DNA from: JBKQHQ01 sp052148715
GTDB taxonomy: Bacteria; Pseudomonadota; Alphaproteobacteria; Rhizobiales; Xanthobacteraceae
DNA length: 64,000 nucleotides
Reading direction: 5' to 3'
NCBI GenBank assembly: GCA_052148715.1
Contig: JBKQHQ010000230.1
Coordinates: 1 to 64,000, forward strand
In this document: positions 16,497 to 25,102 of the stretch, piece by piece
Layout: the number at the start of each line of letters is the position of its first letter
How positions within the stretch are numbered: position 1 is the first letter of the stretch
Translations under genes and position numbers: made by a program
Notes under the pieces: model-generated
What the model was told of the DNA's origin: nothing
The model's input: only the letters and a program-made list of their open reading frames with translations
The model's database searches: none

Positions 16497-17435
16497 CTAA
16501 AGGTATCTTTGCAGCGCCGCAAGCGCTTGTTGGACGCAAGCGCGTCCCTCGGCGATGGCTTCTGCCGCGCGATTGAATTCGAGCAGTCCGACGGCGCGCA
16601 ATCTTGGCACCAGCAGGACGTGCGGTGGTTCACCGGCGAGACGTGCACGCGTGATCTGATCCTGCATGACGTTGATCGAGCTGGTCAGTACGTCGAAATA
16701 GCCGGGAGCGGCCGGTCCGGACCGCAACAGCTTGGGGGCGATGGCGGACGCTTGCTGCCTGATCGCTGCCGGAATTTGATTAAGCAGCCGGCGCAGGAAT
16801 TCTGGCGAACTGTCGATCTCCGTGGCACTGGTGCGCGGAATGTCATTATCCTCGAACCGGCCCAGGATGTCGCCATTCAGATTAACCGCGATGACGATGT
16901 CGGCGCCAAGCGCACGGCAGGTAGAAACGGGCACCGGATTGACCAGCCCTCCATCGGCTAACCATCGGTCGGCGAGCTTGGTCGGGCTGAAAATGCCGGG
17001 AATCGAGATGGACGCCCGGACCGCCTCATCGATCGGACCCTCGCGCAGCCAAATCTCTCTGCCGGTTTCGAGGTCGGTGGCAACGGCCGCATACGGCTTG
17101 CGGTAGCTCTCGATCGGCGCAGCGACTTTAAGATCGCGTAGTAGCGCAACAATCCGCTTGCCGTCGATAATGCCGCCACCGGACAATCGCACGTCTAGGA
17201 AGCCGACGATCTCACGCAAGGTCAAAGCTTGCACGAAGTCCTTCAGGGCCGGCAGCCGATCCGCGACGTACGCCGCGCCAACGAGCGCGCCGATCGAAGT
17301 GCCGCAGACGATATCAGGCTCGATATTTGCCCCAAGCAGCGCGTCGATGACACCGATGTGTGCCCAGCCGCGGGCCGCGCCACTACCGAGCGCAAGACCG
17401 ATCCGAGGACGCGCCGCCGAGTGCTGAATCGACAT
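16497..17435 (-). CDS. Patatin-like phospholipase (RssA/NTE family)
   Basis: 312 residues. IGLALGSGAARGWAHIGV is the oxyanion-hole Gly-rich loop, CGTSIGALVGA the GxSxG nucleophile elbow, and WLADGGLVNPVP the Asp of the Ser-Asp dyad. These three together define bacterial patatins with acyl-hydrolase activity on phospholipids or acyl-CoA. No signal peptide, so probably cytoplasmic or peripheral. Separated by 133 nt from the MmgE/PrpD gene and 54 nt from the acyl-CoA synthetase on the same strand. Confidence 0.92.
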   Translation of the reverse strand: MSIQHSAARPRIGLALGSGAARGWAHIGVIDALLGANIEPDIVCGTSIGALVGAAYVADRLPALKDFVQALTLREIVGFLDVRLSGGGIIDGKRIVALLRDLKVAAPIESYRKPYAAVATDLETGREIWLREGPIDEAVRASISIPGIFSPTKLADRWLADGGLVNPVPVSTCRALGADIVIAVNLNGDILGRFEDNDIPRTSATEIDSSPEFLRRLLNQIPAAIRQQASAIAPKLLRSGPAAPGYFDVLTSSINVMQDQITRARLAGEPPHVLLVPRLRAVGLLEFNRAAEAIAEGRACVQQALAALQRYL

Positions 17436-17489
17436 TCCCGGAGGACTCCCAATTTGTCGTGAACGGTATCAATTTTCCAGGCCTTGACG

Positions 17490-19631
17490 CTATCGGATGC
17501 GCGGACCGCTCCAGAGTTTCATCAGAGCATCGACGGCGACGACCCCTTCGCCCGCTCGCCGCACGATCATGGGGTTGATCTCGGCCTCGAGCACGGGCTC
17601 CGCCGCCGTCGCCAAGGCCGATAGCGCAACGACGGCCTGCGCCAGCGCTTGAAGGTCGCCCGCGGGCTTGCCGCGAAAGCCGGCGAGCGGGCGCAGCGCG
17701 CGCACCTCCTCGATCATCTCGCGCGCCTGCCCAAGGTCGACCGGCGCGAGGCGCAGGCTGCGGTCGCGATAGATCTCGGTCATGATGCCGCCGGCCGCGA
17801 GCATGATCAGCGGACCGACATCGGGATCGACGCGATAGCCGATCAACGCCTCGCCAAGGCCCAGAATCATCGGCTGCACCAGCACACGATCGACAGAGAT
17901 TCCGGGCGCGCGTTCGGCGACCGCTCGACCGATATGATGGATCGTCTCGAGCAACATATCGCTGTCGCTCACGCCGAGCGCGACGCCGCCGACATCGGAT
18001 TTGTGCGCGATCTCGGCTGAGAGAATCTTTACGGCGACGGGATACGGAAAGGGCAGGGCAGGGGCGCGGGAGATTTTTTTTGTATCGAGCGCCACGGCCG
18101 CGGCGCGCGTGATGCCGAGCCGGTCGAGCAGCGCAAAGGCTTCAAGCTCATCGAGCATGCGCCCGTGGCTGCGGGCATCGATGGCCGAGCGGACGGCGAG
18201 CGGCTTCGGCGCTCGCCGCCTGAGCGCGGCCACGATCGCATCGGCGCAGGCTTCCGGCGTGTAAAAACTCGGCACGCCGGCCGCTTTGAGCCGCGCCAGC
18301 GCGTCGGGCGCATCGGGCACGAGGAACGCCGTGAGCGGCTTCGGCGATGCCGCGCTGTCGATGATCGGCCGCACCGCCAGCTGCGGGTGGAAGCGCGCCG
18401 AGGAGCCAACCACTACGAGGATCAGGTCGAACTCGGGCGCCGTGGTGACAACGTCGAGCGCGGCCTTCATCACGTCGTAGCGCGTGCCGGCCGTGGTGAG
18501 GTCGATCAGGCGCGCGAGCGCGGCCTCGACGCCCGCGGCGGCAAGGCGCGCCAAGGTCTCAGGGCTCGGCGGGGCGACGCTCACATCCGCGCTCGACAGC
18601 CGGTCGACGACCATGGCGGCGCCGCCGCCGGTCGTCGTCACCACGCCGATGGTCGCGCGCCGCCCGGCCGTGCGAGCCAGCGGAAGCTTGGCGACGAGCG
18701 GCAGGCCCTCGATCAGGCCGTCGAGCGTATCGACGCGGGCGATGCCGCATTCGGCGAGAAAGGCGTCGGCCACATCGTCCTCGCCGGCAAGCGCGCCGGT
18801 ATGCGACACCGCGAATTCGCGCGCCGCCTGGGAACGGCCGAGCTTGTAGGCGACGATGGGTTTGCCGCGCTCCGCCGCCGCGAGCGCGAAGGTGCGCATC
18901 GCATCGGCGTGGCGCATGGTTTCAAGAAAAAGCAGGTAGCCTTCGATCTCGGGATCGTTGAGCGTGGCGAGGCAGATCTCGCCGATCGAGAGATCGATCT
19001 CGTTGCCGACCGAGACGAGGCCGGCAAAGCCCGCGCCGCGCGCCTTGCCGCGCGAGACCAGCGCCCCGATCATGCTGCCACTGTGCGACGCGGCAAAAAT
19101 GCGCCCGACCGGCAGGTCCTTCTCCTCGAAAGCGGCGTTGGCAGTGAGCAGCACCTTGTCACGCAAGTTGACGACGCCGAGGCTCGATGGCCCGACGAGG
19201 CGAATGCCGGTGCGCGCGCAGATCTCGTTGAGCCTGGCGGTGCGCGCGAGGCCTTCGGCGCCGGCCTCGGTGAAGCCGTTGGCCAGCACCGTTGCCACCG
19301 GCACGCCGAGCTCCGCGCATTCGGCGACCGCCTCGATCGCCGCCTCGGTCGGCGTGACGATGTAGGCGTGATCGGGTATTTCAGGCAGCGCCGCGAGCGA
19401 GGGCCAGGCGCGCTCGCCGAGCACCCTGTCGCGCCGCGCATTGACCGGATAGACGGCGCCGGGATAGCCCGCCTGGCGCAGATATTTCAGCGGCCGGCCG
19501 GCCGTCTTCGCCACATCGTTCGACTGCCCGACGATCGCCACCGAGCGCGGCGCCAAGAGCTTTTGCCGCAGGTCGAAAGGCGTTCGCCCGTTGCTGCGCA
19601 CGCGTCCTGACGCCGCGTCACTCGGCGGCAT
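17490..19631 (-). CDS. ADP-forming acyl-CoA synthetase (fused alpha-beta, acetate-CoA ligase/feruloyl-CoA-synthetase type)
   Basis: 713 residues. An N-terminal CoA-binding Rossmann domain (RSVAIVGQSNDVAKTAGRPL) is followed by succinyl-CoA-ligase-like domains with VSHTGALAGEDDV, which contains the phosphorylatable His, and by a C-terminal ATP-grasp domain from about 480 (PVAVKILSAEIAHKSDVGGV, VLVQPMILG, EINPMIV). The enzyme converts an acid, ATP and CoA to acyl-CoA, ADP and phosphate, or the reverse. The start overlaps the end of the acyl-CoA dehydrogenase gene by 14 nt, so the two are co-expressed and probably act on the same acyl-CoA. Confidence 0.92.
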   Translation of the reverse strand: MPPSDAASGRVRSNGRTPFDLRQKLLAPRSVAIVGQSNDVAKTAGRPLKYLRQAGYPGAVYPVNARRDRVLGERAWPSLAALPEIPDHAYIVTPTEAAIEAVAECAELGVPVATVLANGFTEAGAEGLARTARLNEICARTGIRLVGPSSLGVVNLRDKVLLTANAAFEEKDLPVGRIFAASHSGSMIGALVSRGKARGAGFAGLVSVGNEIDLSIGEICLATLNDPEIEGYLLFLETMRHADAMRTFALAAAERGKPIVAYKLGRSQAAREFAVSHTGALAGEDDVADAFLAECGIARVDTLDGLIEGLPLVAKLPLARTAGRRATIGVVTTTGGGAAMVVDRLSSADVSVAPPSPETLARLAAAGVEAALARLIDLTTAGTRYDVMKAALDVVTTAPEFDLILVVVGSSARFHPQLAVRPIIDSAASPKPLTAFLVPDAPDALARLKAAGVPSFYTPEACADAIVAALRRRAPKPLAVRSAIDARSHGRMLDELEAFALLDRLGITRAAAVALDTKKISRAPALPFPYPVAVKILSAEIAHKSDVGGVALGVSDSDMLLETIHHIGRAVAERAPGISVDRVLVQPMILGLGEALIGYRVDPDVGPLIMLAAGGIMTEIYRDRSLRLAPVDLGQAREMIEEVRALRPLAGFRGKPAGDLQALAQAVVALSALATAAEPVLEAEINPMIVRRAGEGVVAVDALMKLWSGPRIR

Positions 19632-20787
19632 CGGCCTGGCGCGGCGGGCGCTGGTCGAAACGGCGATCGAAAACGTGCTCGGCGATGCGGTTCTTCAGAA
19701 TCTCGACCGATCCGCCGGCGATCATCCAGCCGCGGCAGCGCCGCATGCAATATTCCACGAGCGTTGAGCGGCTGTAGCCGGTCGCGCCCATGATCTGCAC
19801 CGCCTCGTTGGCGAGCTCGAAGCCCGTCTGATTGCACGCAGCCTTGGCGACCGCGGTCTCATAGGCCGACGGAAAGCCGCGGTCGGCGTTGGCGGCGGCG
19901 CGATAGAGCAGGAGCCGCGTGCCCTCGAGCTTGATCGCCAGATCGGCGAACTTCCACTGCAGGCCCTGGAATTCGCAGAGCGGCCGGCCGAACTGCTCGC
20001 GCATCTGCGCGTGCTCACGCGCTAGATTGAAGGCGTAGCGCCCGAAGGCGAGCGCGCGCGCCGAATTACCGATGCGCTCGACATTGAAACCCGTCATCTG
20101 TTTCTTAAAGCCGCCCGGGCCGAGCAAAATATTTTCCGCCGGAATCCGGCACTGGTCGAAATGCAGCTCGCACCATTCCTCGTCGCTCATGAAGCTCTGC
20201 GGCGGGCCGATCACGAAGCGCGGCGTGCCGCGCTCCACTATCACCGAGCCGATGCCGGAAAGCCCCGGCCCGAAACGCACGTAGATGAGGAAGATCGCCG
20301 CATCCGGGCTGAACGTGGAAAAAACCTTGGTGCCGTTGAGCACGTAATGGGCGCCGTCCGGGCGCGCGCTGGTCTTGAGCTCGGTCGCCGCCGAGCCCGC
20401 ATCGGGCTCGGTCATACCGAGGCTCATCACCATGCGGCCGGCCAGAAGCTCCGGCAACCAGCGCGCCTTTTGCGCCGGCGTGCCGTATTCGGCGAAGGTG
20501 CGGATCGGGCCAAAGCTGCCGAACTGCACCACATCGGCGCTGCGCGGACAGACCGACGCAATCTGCTCGATGGCGATCACGGCATCCATCAGCGAGCCGC
20601 CCTGGCCTCCATCTTTCTGCGCGATAGTGATGCCCATGAGGCCTTGCTCGCTCATGCGCTTGGCCACGTCGAACGGAAATCGGGGATCGTGCGCGCGCGC
20701 GAGCGCGTCCTTCTGCAGATGCGCCAGCGCGAACCGGCGCACGGAGTCGGCAAACAGCTTTTGCTCTTCGCTGAATTCGAAATTCAT
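19618..20787 (-). CDS. Acyl-CoA dehydrogenase
   Basis: 389 residues, normal for the family: N-terminal helical domain, MSLGMTEPDAGSAATEL flavin-binding segment, and C-terminal helices with REQFGRPLCEFQGLQ and QIMGATGYSRSTLVEY. The motif that usually carries the catalytic Glu (YEGT) reads AGGSVEIL, with Gly in its place; a Glu in NVERIGNSA sits where isovaleryl-CoA and long-chain enzymes keep their base, so activity is still plausible. FAD-dependent desaturation of an acyl-CoA. Heads the two-gene unit with the ADP-forming synthetase. Confidence 0.9.
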   Translation of the reverse strand: MNFEFSEEQKLFADSVRRFALAHLQKDALARAHDPRFPFDVAKRMSEQGLMGITIAQKDGGQGGSLMDAVIAIEQIASVCPRSADVVQFGSFGPIRTFAEYGTPAQKARWLPELLAGRMVMSLGMTEPDAGSAATELKTSARPDGAHYVLNGTKVFSTFSPDAAIFLIYVRFGPGLSGIGSVIVERGTPRFVIGPPQSFMSDEEWCELHFDQCRIPAENILLGPGGFKKQMTGFNVERIGNSARALAFGRYAFNLAREHAQMREQFGRPLCEFQGLQWKFADLAIKLEGTRLLLYRAAANADRGFPSAYETAVAKAACNQTGFELANEAVQIMGATGYSRSTLVEYCMRRCRGWMIAGGSVEILKNRIAEHVFDRRFDQRPPRQADAAE

Positions 20788-20820
20788 GCGCCTACCACCT
20801 GCTGCCTTCGTCCATCGCCA

Positions 20821-21261
20821 TCACTGCGCCGGAAAGATCGCCGCGGGCGCATCGGGGAATCTCTTGCGAATGCGTGCGAGCTCCTTGTTGTGGTCGCAGT
20901 CCGCCTCGCCGCAGGGCTGGTCGACCACGCGCCATTTCTGCCCGGTTCGCTGCAGCAGCGCGGATTCAGTCTCGTAATGCTGCGTGTTGTCCCGCGATTG
21001 CGGGTCGGCCGTGACCCAGGCCCAGTCGCCCAAAACTTTCAGATAGCGCGCCACGAAGACCCGGTCATGGATGTCGCCGAGGGAGTGCATTGCATCGAAG
21101 ATCGCATTTCGCTCCGGCGTGCCTGCCGCAGGCGTATGCGGGCCGGATTGGGCAAGGGCCGAGGTGAGGGCGAGCGCCAGCGCGAAAGCCACTCCCGTGG
21201 CCCGCTGGCTCCAAGCGCAAAGGGGGGAGGACATCGGGGTAGCGTGGCGAGTTTTCGTCAT
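20821..21261 (-). CDS. Secreted hypothetical protein
   Basis: 146 residues. Residues ~20-40 (ATGVAFALALALTSALAQS) form a signal peptide; a start at MSSPLCAWSQ (nine codons in) is equally possible. The mature part has NAIFDAMHSLGDIHDRVFVARYLKV, a Trp-rich strand pair (GDWAWVTADPQ, GQKWRVVDQPCGEADC) with two Cys, and ends in a charged helix. Homology-like look: periplasmic proteins with a DUF4440/NTF2-like pattern, but I do not assign a family. It is 33 nt upstream of the acyl-CoA dehydrogenase gene on the same strand and divergent from eutB. Confidence 0.7.
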   Translation of the reverse strand: MTKTRHATPMSSPLCAWSQRATGVAFALALALTSALAQSGPHTPAAGTPERNAIFDAMHSLGDIHDRVFVARYLKVLGDWAWVTADPQSRDNTQHYETESALLQRTGQKWRVVDQPCGEADCDHNKELARIRKRFPDAPAAIFPAQ

Positions 21262-21459
21262 CGGCCCTTAGCGCCCATGCCCCATGGCTTCGGGGATCAA
21301 GACTCGGAATTACTGAAAACCTAGCATAGTGCGAGCCGAGGGCTCATTCAAATGCCACCTCGGGCCGACACGGCGAAGACCGGATTTGGCGGAAAGTCTC
21401 TCTGGAATCGGGCGAAGAATACTGTGACAATCGGCGAGACTTGAAGCCGCGAAGCGCCG

Positions 21460-22839
21460 ATGTATGCGACCACGATCCAGGGGACGCGCTACACCTTTCC
21501 GGACCTGAAAGGTCTGCTCGCCAAGGCTTCGCCGCTGCGCTCGGGCGACTGTCTCGCCGGCATCGCCGCCGCGAGCGCGGCGGAGCGGGTGGCGGCGCAG
21601 ATGGCGCTTGCCGACCTGCCGCTCACGGCCTTCCTCAATGACGTGGTCGTGCCCTATGAGCAGGATGAGATCACGCGCCTCATCGTCGATGCGCATGACC
21701 GGTTAGCCTTCGCGCCGGTCGCACACCTGACGGTCGGCGGGCTGCGCGACTGGTTGCTTGCGGACACGACGACGACCGAGGGTCTCGCGGCTCTGGCGCC
21801 GGGGTTTACGCCGGAGATGGTCGCGGGCGTCGCCAAGATCTGCCGCAATCAGGATCTGATTGCGATCGCCGCCAAGTGTCGGGTGGTTACGCGCTTCCGC
21901 AACACGATCGGGCTCGCCGGCCGCTTGTCCTCGCGCATCCAGCCCAACCATCCGACCGACGATCGAAATGGTGTGCTGGCGAGCACCATCGACGGGCTGC
22001 TGCTAGGCTGCGGCGACGCGGTGATCGGCGTCAATCCGGCTGGCGACAGCCCCGAGCGTTGCCGCGACCTGCTGTGCTTGATCGATGATCTGCGCGAGCG
22101 GCTCGATATCCCGACCCAGTCCTGCGTCCTTACGCATGTGACCACGACCCTAAAGCTTGCCGAGCAAGGTGCGCCCGTCGATCTCGTCTTTCAGTCGATC
22201 GGCGGCACGCAGGCGACGAACCGCAGCTTCGGTGTCGATCTGGCGCTCTTGCGCGAGGCGCGCGAGGCGGCGCTCGCGCTGCGGCGCGGCACGCTTGGCG
22301 ACAACGTCATGTATTTCGAGACCGGCCAGGGGAGTGCGCTCTCGGCCGGCACCCATCACGGCTGCGATCAGCAGACGCTCGAGGCGCGCGCCTATGCGGT
22401 CGCGCGCGCTTTCCGGCCGCTCCTCGTCAACACGGTGGTCGGCTTCATCGGTCCGGAATATCTGTTCGACGGCAAGCAGATCATCCGCGCGGGGCTTGAG
22501 GACCATTTTTGTGGAAAATTGCTCGGACTGCCGATGGGCTGCGATGTCTGTTACACGAACCATGCGGAGGCCGATCAGGACGATATGGACACGCTATTGA
22601 CGCTCCTGGCGGTGGCGGGCGTCACCTATGTGATGGGCGTGCCCGGCGCGGACGACGTGATGCTCAACTACCAGAGCACGTCCTATCACGATGTCCTCGC
22701 GGTGCGGCAGGCGTTGAAGCTCGCGCCGGCGCCGGAATTCAGCGACTGGCTCACGGCGATGGGCCTGATGGACGAGCGCGGATTGATCCGGCCGGTCCAA
22801 CTGCCGGAGCGCTTCCTGCCGCTGCTGACAAAGGCTTAG
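21460..22839 (+). CDS. eutB: Ethanolamine ammonia-lyase large subunit
   Basis: 459 residues, close to the usual ~453. Characteristic EutB segments are DLKGLLAKASPLRSGD, LADLPLTAFLNDVVVPYE, EDEITRLI-like QDEITRLI, RFRNTIGLAGRLSSRIQPNH, YFETGQGSALSAGTHHG, and GLPMGCDVCYTNHAEADQDD. Together with EutC it converts ethanolamine to acetaldehyde and ammonia using adenosylcobalamin. No microcompartment shell, reactivase (eutA), regulator or dehydrogenase genes are adjacent, so this is the minimal free-standing form common in proteobacteria. No cobalamin riboswitch was recognised upstream. Confidence 0.97.
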   Translation: MYATTIQGTRYTFPDLKGLLAKASPLRSGDCLAGIAAASAAERVAAQMALADLPLTAFLNDVVVPYEQDEITRLIVDAHDRLAFAPVAHLTVGGLRDWLLADTTTTEGLAALAPGFTPEMVAGVAKICRNQDLIAIAAKCRVVTRFRNTIGLAGRLSSRIQPNHPTDDRNGVLASTIDGLLLGCGDAVIGVNPAGDSPERCRDLLCLIDDLRERLDIPTQSCVLTHVTTTLKLAEQGAPVDLVFQSIGGTQATNRSFGVDLALLREAREAALALRRGTLGDNVMYFETGQGSALSAGTHHGCDQQTLEARAYAVARAFRPLLVNTVVGFIGPEYLFDGKQIIRAGLEDHFCGKLLGLPMGCDVCYTNHAEADQDDMDTLLTLLAVAGVTYVMGVPGADDVMLNYQSTSYHDVLAVRQALKLAPAPEFSDWLTAMGLMDERGLIRPVQLPERFLPLLTKA

Positions 22840-22843
22840 CACC

Positions 22844-23635
22844 GTGGCGGCGCCGCCACGCGACATCGATCAGCGCTGGGCGCGGCTGCGCGCCGCAACC
22901 CCGGCGCGGATCGGATTGGGGCGCGCGGGCTCGGCGGTCGTGACGCGTGAGCACCTAGCCTTTCAGCTGGCCCATGCGCAAGCGCGCGATGCCGTGCACC
23001 AGGCGCTCGACGTGGTGCCGCTGCTCGAGGGTCTTCGTGCCCGCGGTCTGGTCGCTGTCCCGGTGCGCAGCGCCGCCCGCGACCGCCACACCTATCTGTC
23101 CCGTCCCGATCTCGGCCGCAGCCTCGATGAGCCTTCGCGGCAACGGCTCGAGTCGATGCGGCGCGGTCATGATTTGGTCTTCGTGCTGGCGGATGGTCTG
23201 TCGGCGCGCGCGGTCGCGTCGCATGCGCTGCCGCTGTTCGATCAGACCCTGCCTCTCTTGTGGCAGGATGGCTGGCGCCTCGGTCCGGTCGCCGTCGTCG
23301 AGCAGGGCCGCGTCGCGATCGGCGACGAGATCGGCCAGGCGCTCGATGCGGGCCTTGTCGCGGTTCTGATCGGCGAGCGTCCCGGTCTCACGTCACCCGA
23401 CAGTCTAGGGGTCTATCTCACGTTCGCGCCGGCCATCGGCCGCACGGATGCGGAGCGCAACTGCGTGTCGAATATCCGCCCGGACGGCATGACCTACGCC
23501 GAGGCCGCGCAGCGGCTATTCTATCTCTGCAACCAAGCACGACGACGCAAGCTCACGGGCGTGATGCTGAAGGATGAGACCTCCCTGTCCGGTTCGGACC
23601 TTGGTGCAGCACCGGATCAGAAATTGCCTTCGTGA
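22844..23635 (+). CDS. eutC: Ethanolamine ammonia-lyase small subunit
   Basis: 263 residues. EutC hallmarks are ARIGLGRAGSAVVTREHLAFQLAHAQARDAVH-like helices, YLSRPDLGRSLDE, VLADGLSARAVASHA, LIGERPGLTSPDSLG, and the C-terminal RNCVSNIRPDGMTY segment that helps bind the cobalamin. Translation starts at GTG 22844, four bases after the eutB stop; no ATG alternative exists close by. The stretch in each quoted segment is spaced as in homologues. Forms the hexameric lyase with EutB. The last ~15 residues are variable. Confidence 0.95.
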   Translation: MAAPPRDIDQRWARLRAATPARIGLGRAGSAVVTREHLAFQLAHAQARDAVHQALDVVPLLEGLRARGLVAVPVRSAARDRHTYLSRPDLGRSLDEPSRQRLESMRRGHDLVFVLADGLSARAVASHALPLFDQTLPLLWQDGWRLGPVAVVEQGRVAIGDEIGQALDAGLVAVLIGERPGLTSPDSLGVYLTFAPAIGRTDAERNCVSNIRPDGMTYAEAAQRLFYLCNQARRRKLTGVMLKDETSLSGSDLGAAPDQKLPS

Positions 23636-23845
23636 CATGGCGCCGGAGCGGCGGCTCTCAGCCGCTGATCCCCGCGACGGCGACGTGAAAGCGAGGACGA
23701 GCAGAGTGTGGCCGTCCGTCCACATCCCGCGTTTTTGCGCCGCCGAACGTTCTGAATCGTGTGCCGGGGATTATTGTACCTCCGATGCGGCGGGGCTCTG
23801 TGCCAATTGTTGTCAACTTCAATCCACGTTAATGGCGGATTTTTC

Positions 23846-24073
23846 ATGTTCATAAGCCCCAATCGCGCATCAGAATGGCACGCTGAAAATGGAGCGGTGC
23901 CGTATTATGGTGCCATGACAAGCGAGTTGAGTGGTCCGATCGACGCGATGTTGGCAAGTGTGTGCTCCTGGCTAGAACAGGATCAGGAGGAGCTTGCCGA
24001 GCTCATGCGCCAGATCGAAGACTGGCGCGCGCGTGTTTCCGGCAGGGACGACGAAGAGACGCGCAGGAGTTGA
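23846..24073 (+). CDS. Small acidic helical protein, hypothetical
   Basis: 75 residues from 23846, or 52 from the ATG at 23915 (MTSELSGPIDAMLAS). The second half, SWLEQDQEELAELMRQIEDW followed by a charged tail, is a probable amphipathic or coiled-coil helix. Neither start has a convincing ribosome binding site. The frame ends 20 nt before the convergent TctC gene. No family recognised; could be spurious. Confidence 0.3.
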   Translation: MFISPNRASEWHAENGAVPYYGAMTSELSGPIDAMLASVCSWLEQDQEELAELMRQIEDWRARVSGRDDEETRRS

Positions 24074-24093
24074 CGTTAGGGGAGCCTGACGCC

Positions 24094-25095
24094 TCACTCC
24101 ACCTTCGCGCCCGACTTGCGCACGATCTGCGACCATTTTGTTTCCTCGCGGTCGATGTCGGCGGCGTACTCCTCTGGTGTGCTGGCGAATGGCTCGGTGC
24201 CGTCGGCGGCCAGGCGCGCCTGCGTCTCCTCGGACGCGACCGCCTCGCGCAACGCGGTCTGGAGCTTGTCGATGATCGCCCGTGGCGTGCGGGCGGGCGC
24301 GACGATGCCGTAATGCAGGACCGCCTCGTAGCCGGGCAGCCCGGACTCGGCGACGGTCGGCAGCTCAGGAAAGAGCTTTGAGCGCGCCGCGCCGGTCACG
24401 GCGAGCGGGCGCGCCTTGCCGTCCCGGGCGACGCCGATCGCCGGCGGCAGCGAGCTGAAATAGATGTCGACATGCCCGCCGATCAGGTCGGTGAGGGCGG
24501 GGGCGCTGCCCTTGTAGGGAATGTGGGTGAGGTTGATCCCGGCCATCGAGGCAAACAGCACGGTGCCGAGATGGATGCCGCTGCCGCTTCCCGCCGAGGC
24601 ATAGTTGAGCTTGCCCGGCTGCGCCTTGGCGAGCGCGATCAACTCGGGGATGGAGTGCGCCGGCAGATCCGGATTGACGAGAACGATCAGCGGGCTCGTG
24701 GCGATGAGGCCAACCGGGGCAAAATCCTTGCGCGGATCGTAGCCGACCTGGGGATAGAGCGTCGGATCGATGGCGAGCGTGCCAGTGCCGCCGAGGCCGA
24801 GTGTGTATCCGTCCGCATCGGCCTTGGCGACCTGGCGTGTGGCGATCGTCCCGCCCGCGCCGCCGCGGTTCTCGATGACGATCTGCTGGTGCAAGACCTT
24901 GCTCATCTTGTCGGCGACGATACGGGCCATGGCGTCATTGCCGCCGCCCGGCGCATAGGGAACGACGAGCGTGATGGGGCGGCTCGGATAATCTTCCGCC
25001 AGCGCCGGCGATCGGCCGGCCAGCGCGGCGACGCCGATGAGCATCGCCAGGCAAACGGCGCGTAGACCGGAGAGCATCGGCACGGTTGCGCTCAC
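24094..25095 (-). CDS. Tripartite tricarboxylate transporter substrate-binding protein (Bug/TctC family)
   Basis: 333 residues with a signal peptide (LRAVCLAMLIGVAALAGRSPALAE) and the Bug signature YPSRPITLVVPYAPGGGNDAMARI, then ENRGGAGGTIATRQVA and IDPTLYPQVGYDPRKDFAPVG. These bind carboxylates or other small anions in the periplasm. There are no tctA/tctB membrane subunits nearby, which is usual for the hugely expanded Bug family. Lies 7 nt downstream of a close paralogue; both are divergent from a TPP-dependent decarboxylase. Confidence 0.93.
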   Translation of the reverse strand: MSATVPMLSGLRAVCLAMLIGVAALAGRSPALAEDYPSRPITLVVPYAPGGGNDAMARIVADKMSKVLHQQIVIENRGGAGGTIATRQVAKADADGYTLGLGGTGTLAIDPTLYPQVGYDPRKDFAPVGLIATSPLIVLVNPDLPAHSIPELIALAKAQPGKLNYASAGSGSGIHLGTVLFASMAGINLTHIPYKGSAPALTDLIGGHVDIYFSSLPPAIGVARDGKARPLAVTGAARSKLFPELPTVAESGLPGYEAVLHYGIVAPARTPRAIIDKLQTALREAVASEETQARLAADGTEPFASTPEEYAADIDREETKWSQIVRKSGAKVE

Positions 25096-25102
25096 TCGCC
25101 CT

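Noticed and set aside
18165..19610. 481-codon open frame antisense to the ADP-forming acyl-CoA synthetase
   Set aside because: It is the mirror of a high-GC coding frame; composition is Arg/Gly/Asp-rich with no domain, while the opposite strand has clear motifs.
21262..21459. Possible cobalamin riboswitch before eutBC
   Set aside because: I looked for a B12-box-like sequence and found none; only ordinary intergenic sequence is present.
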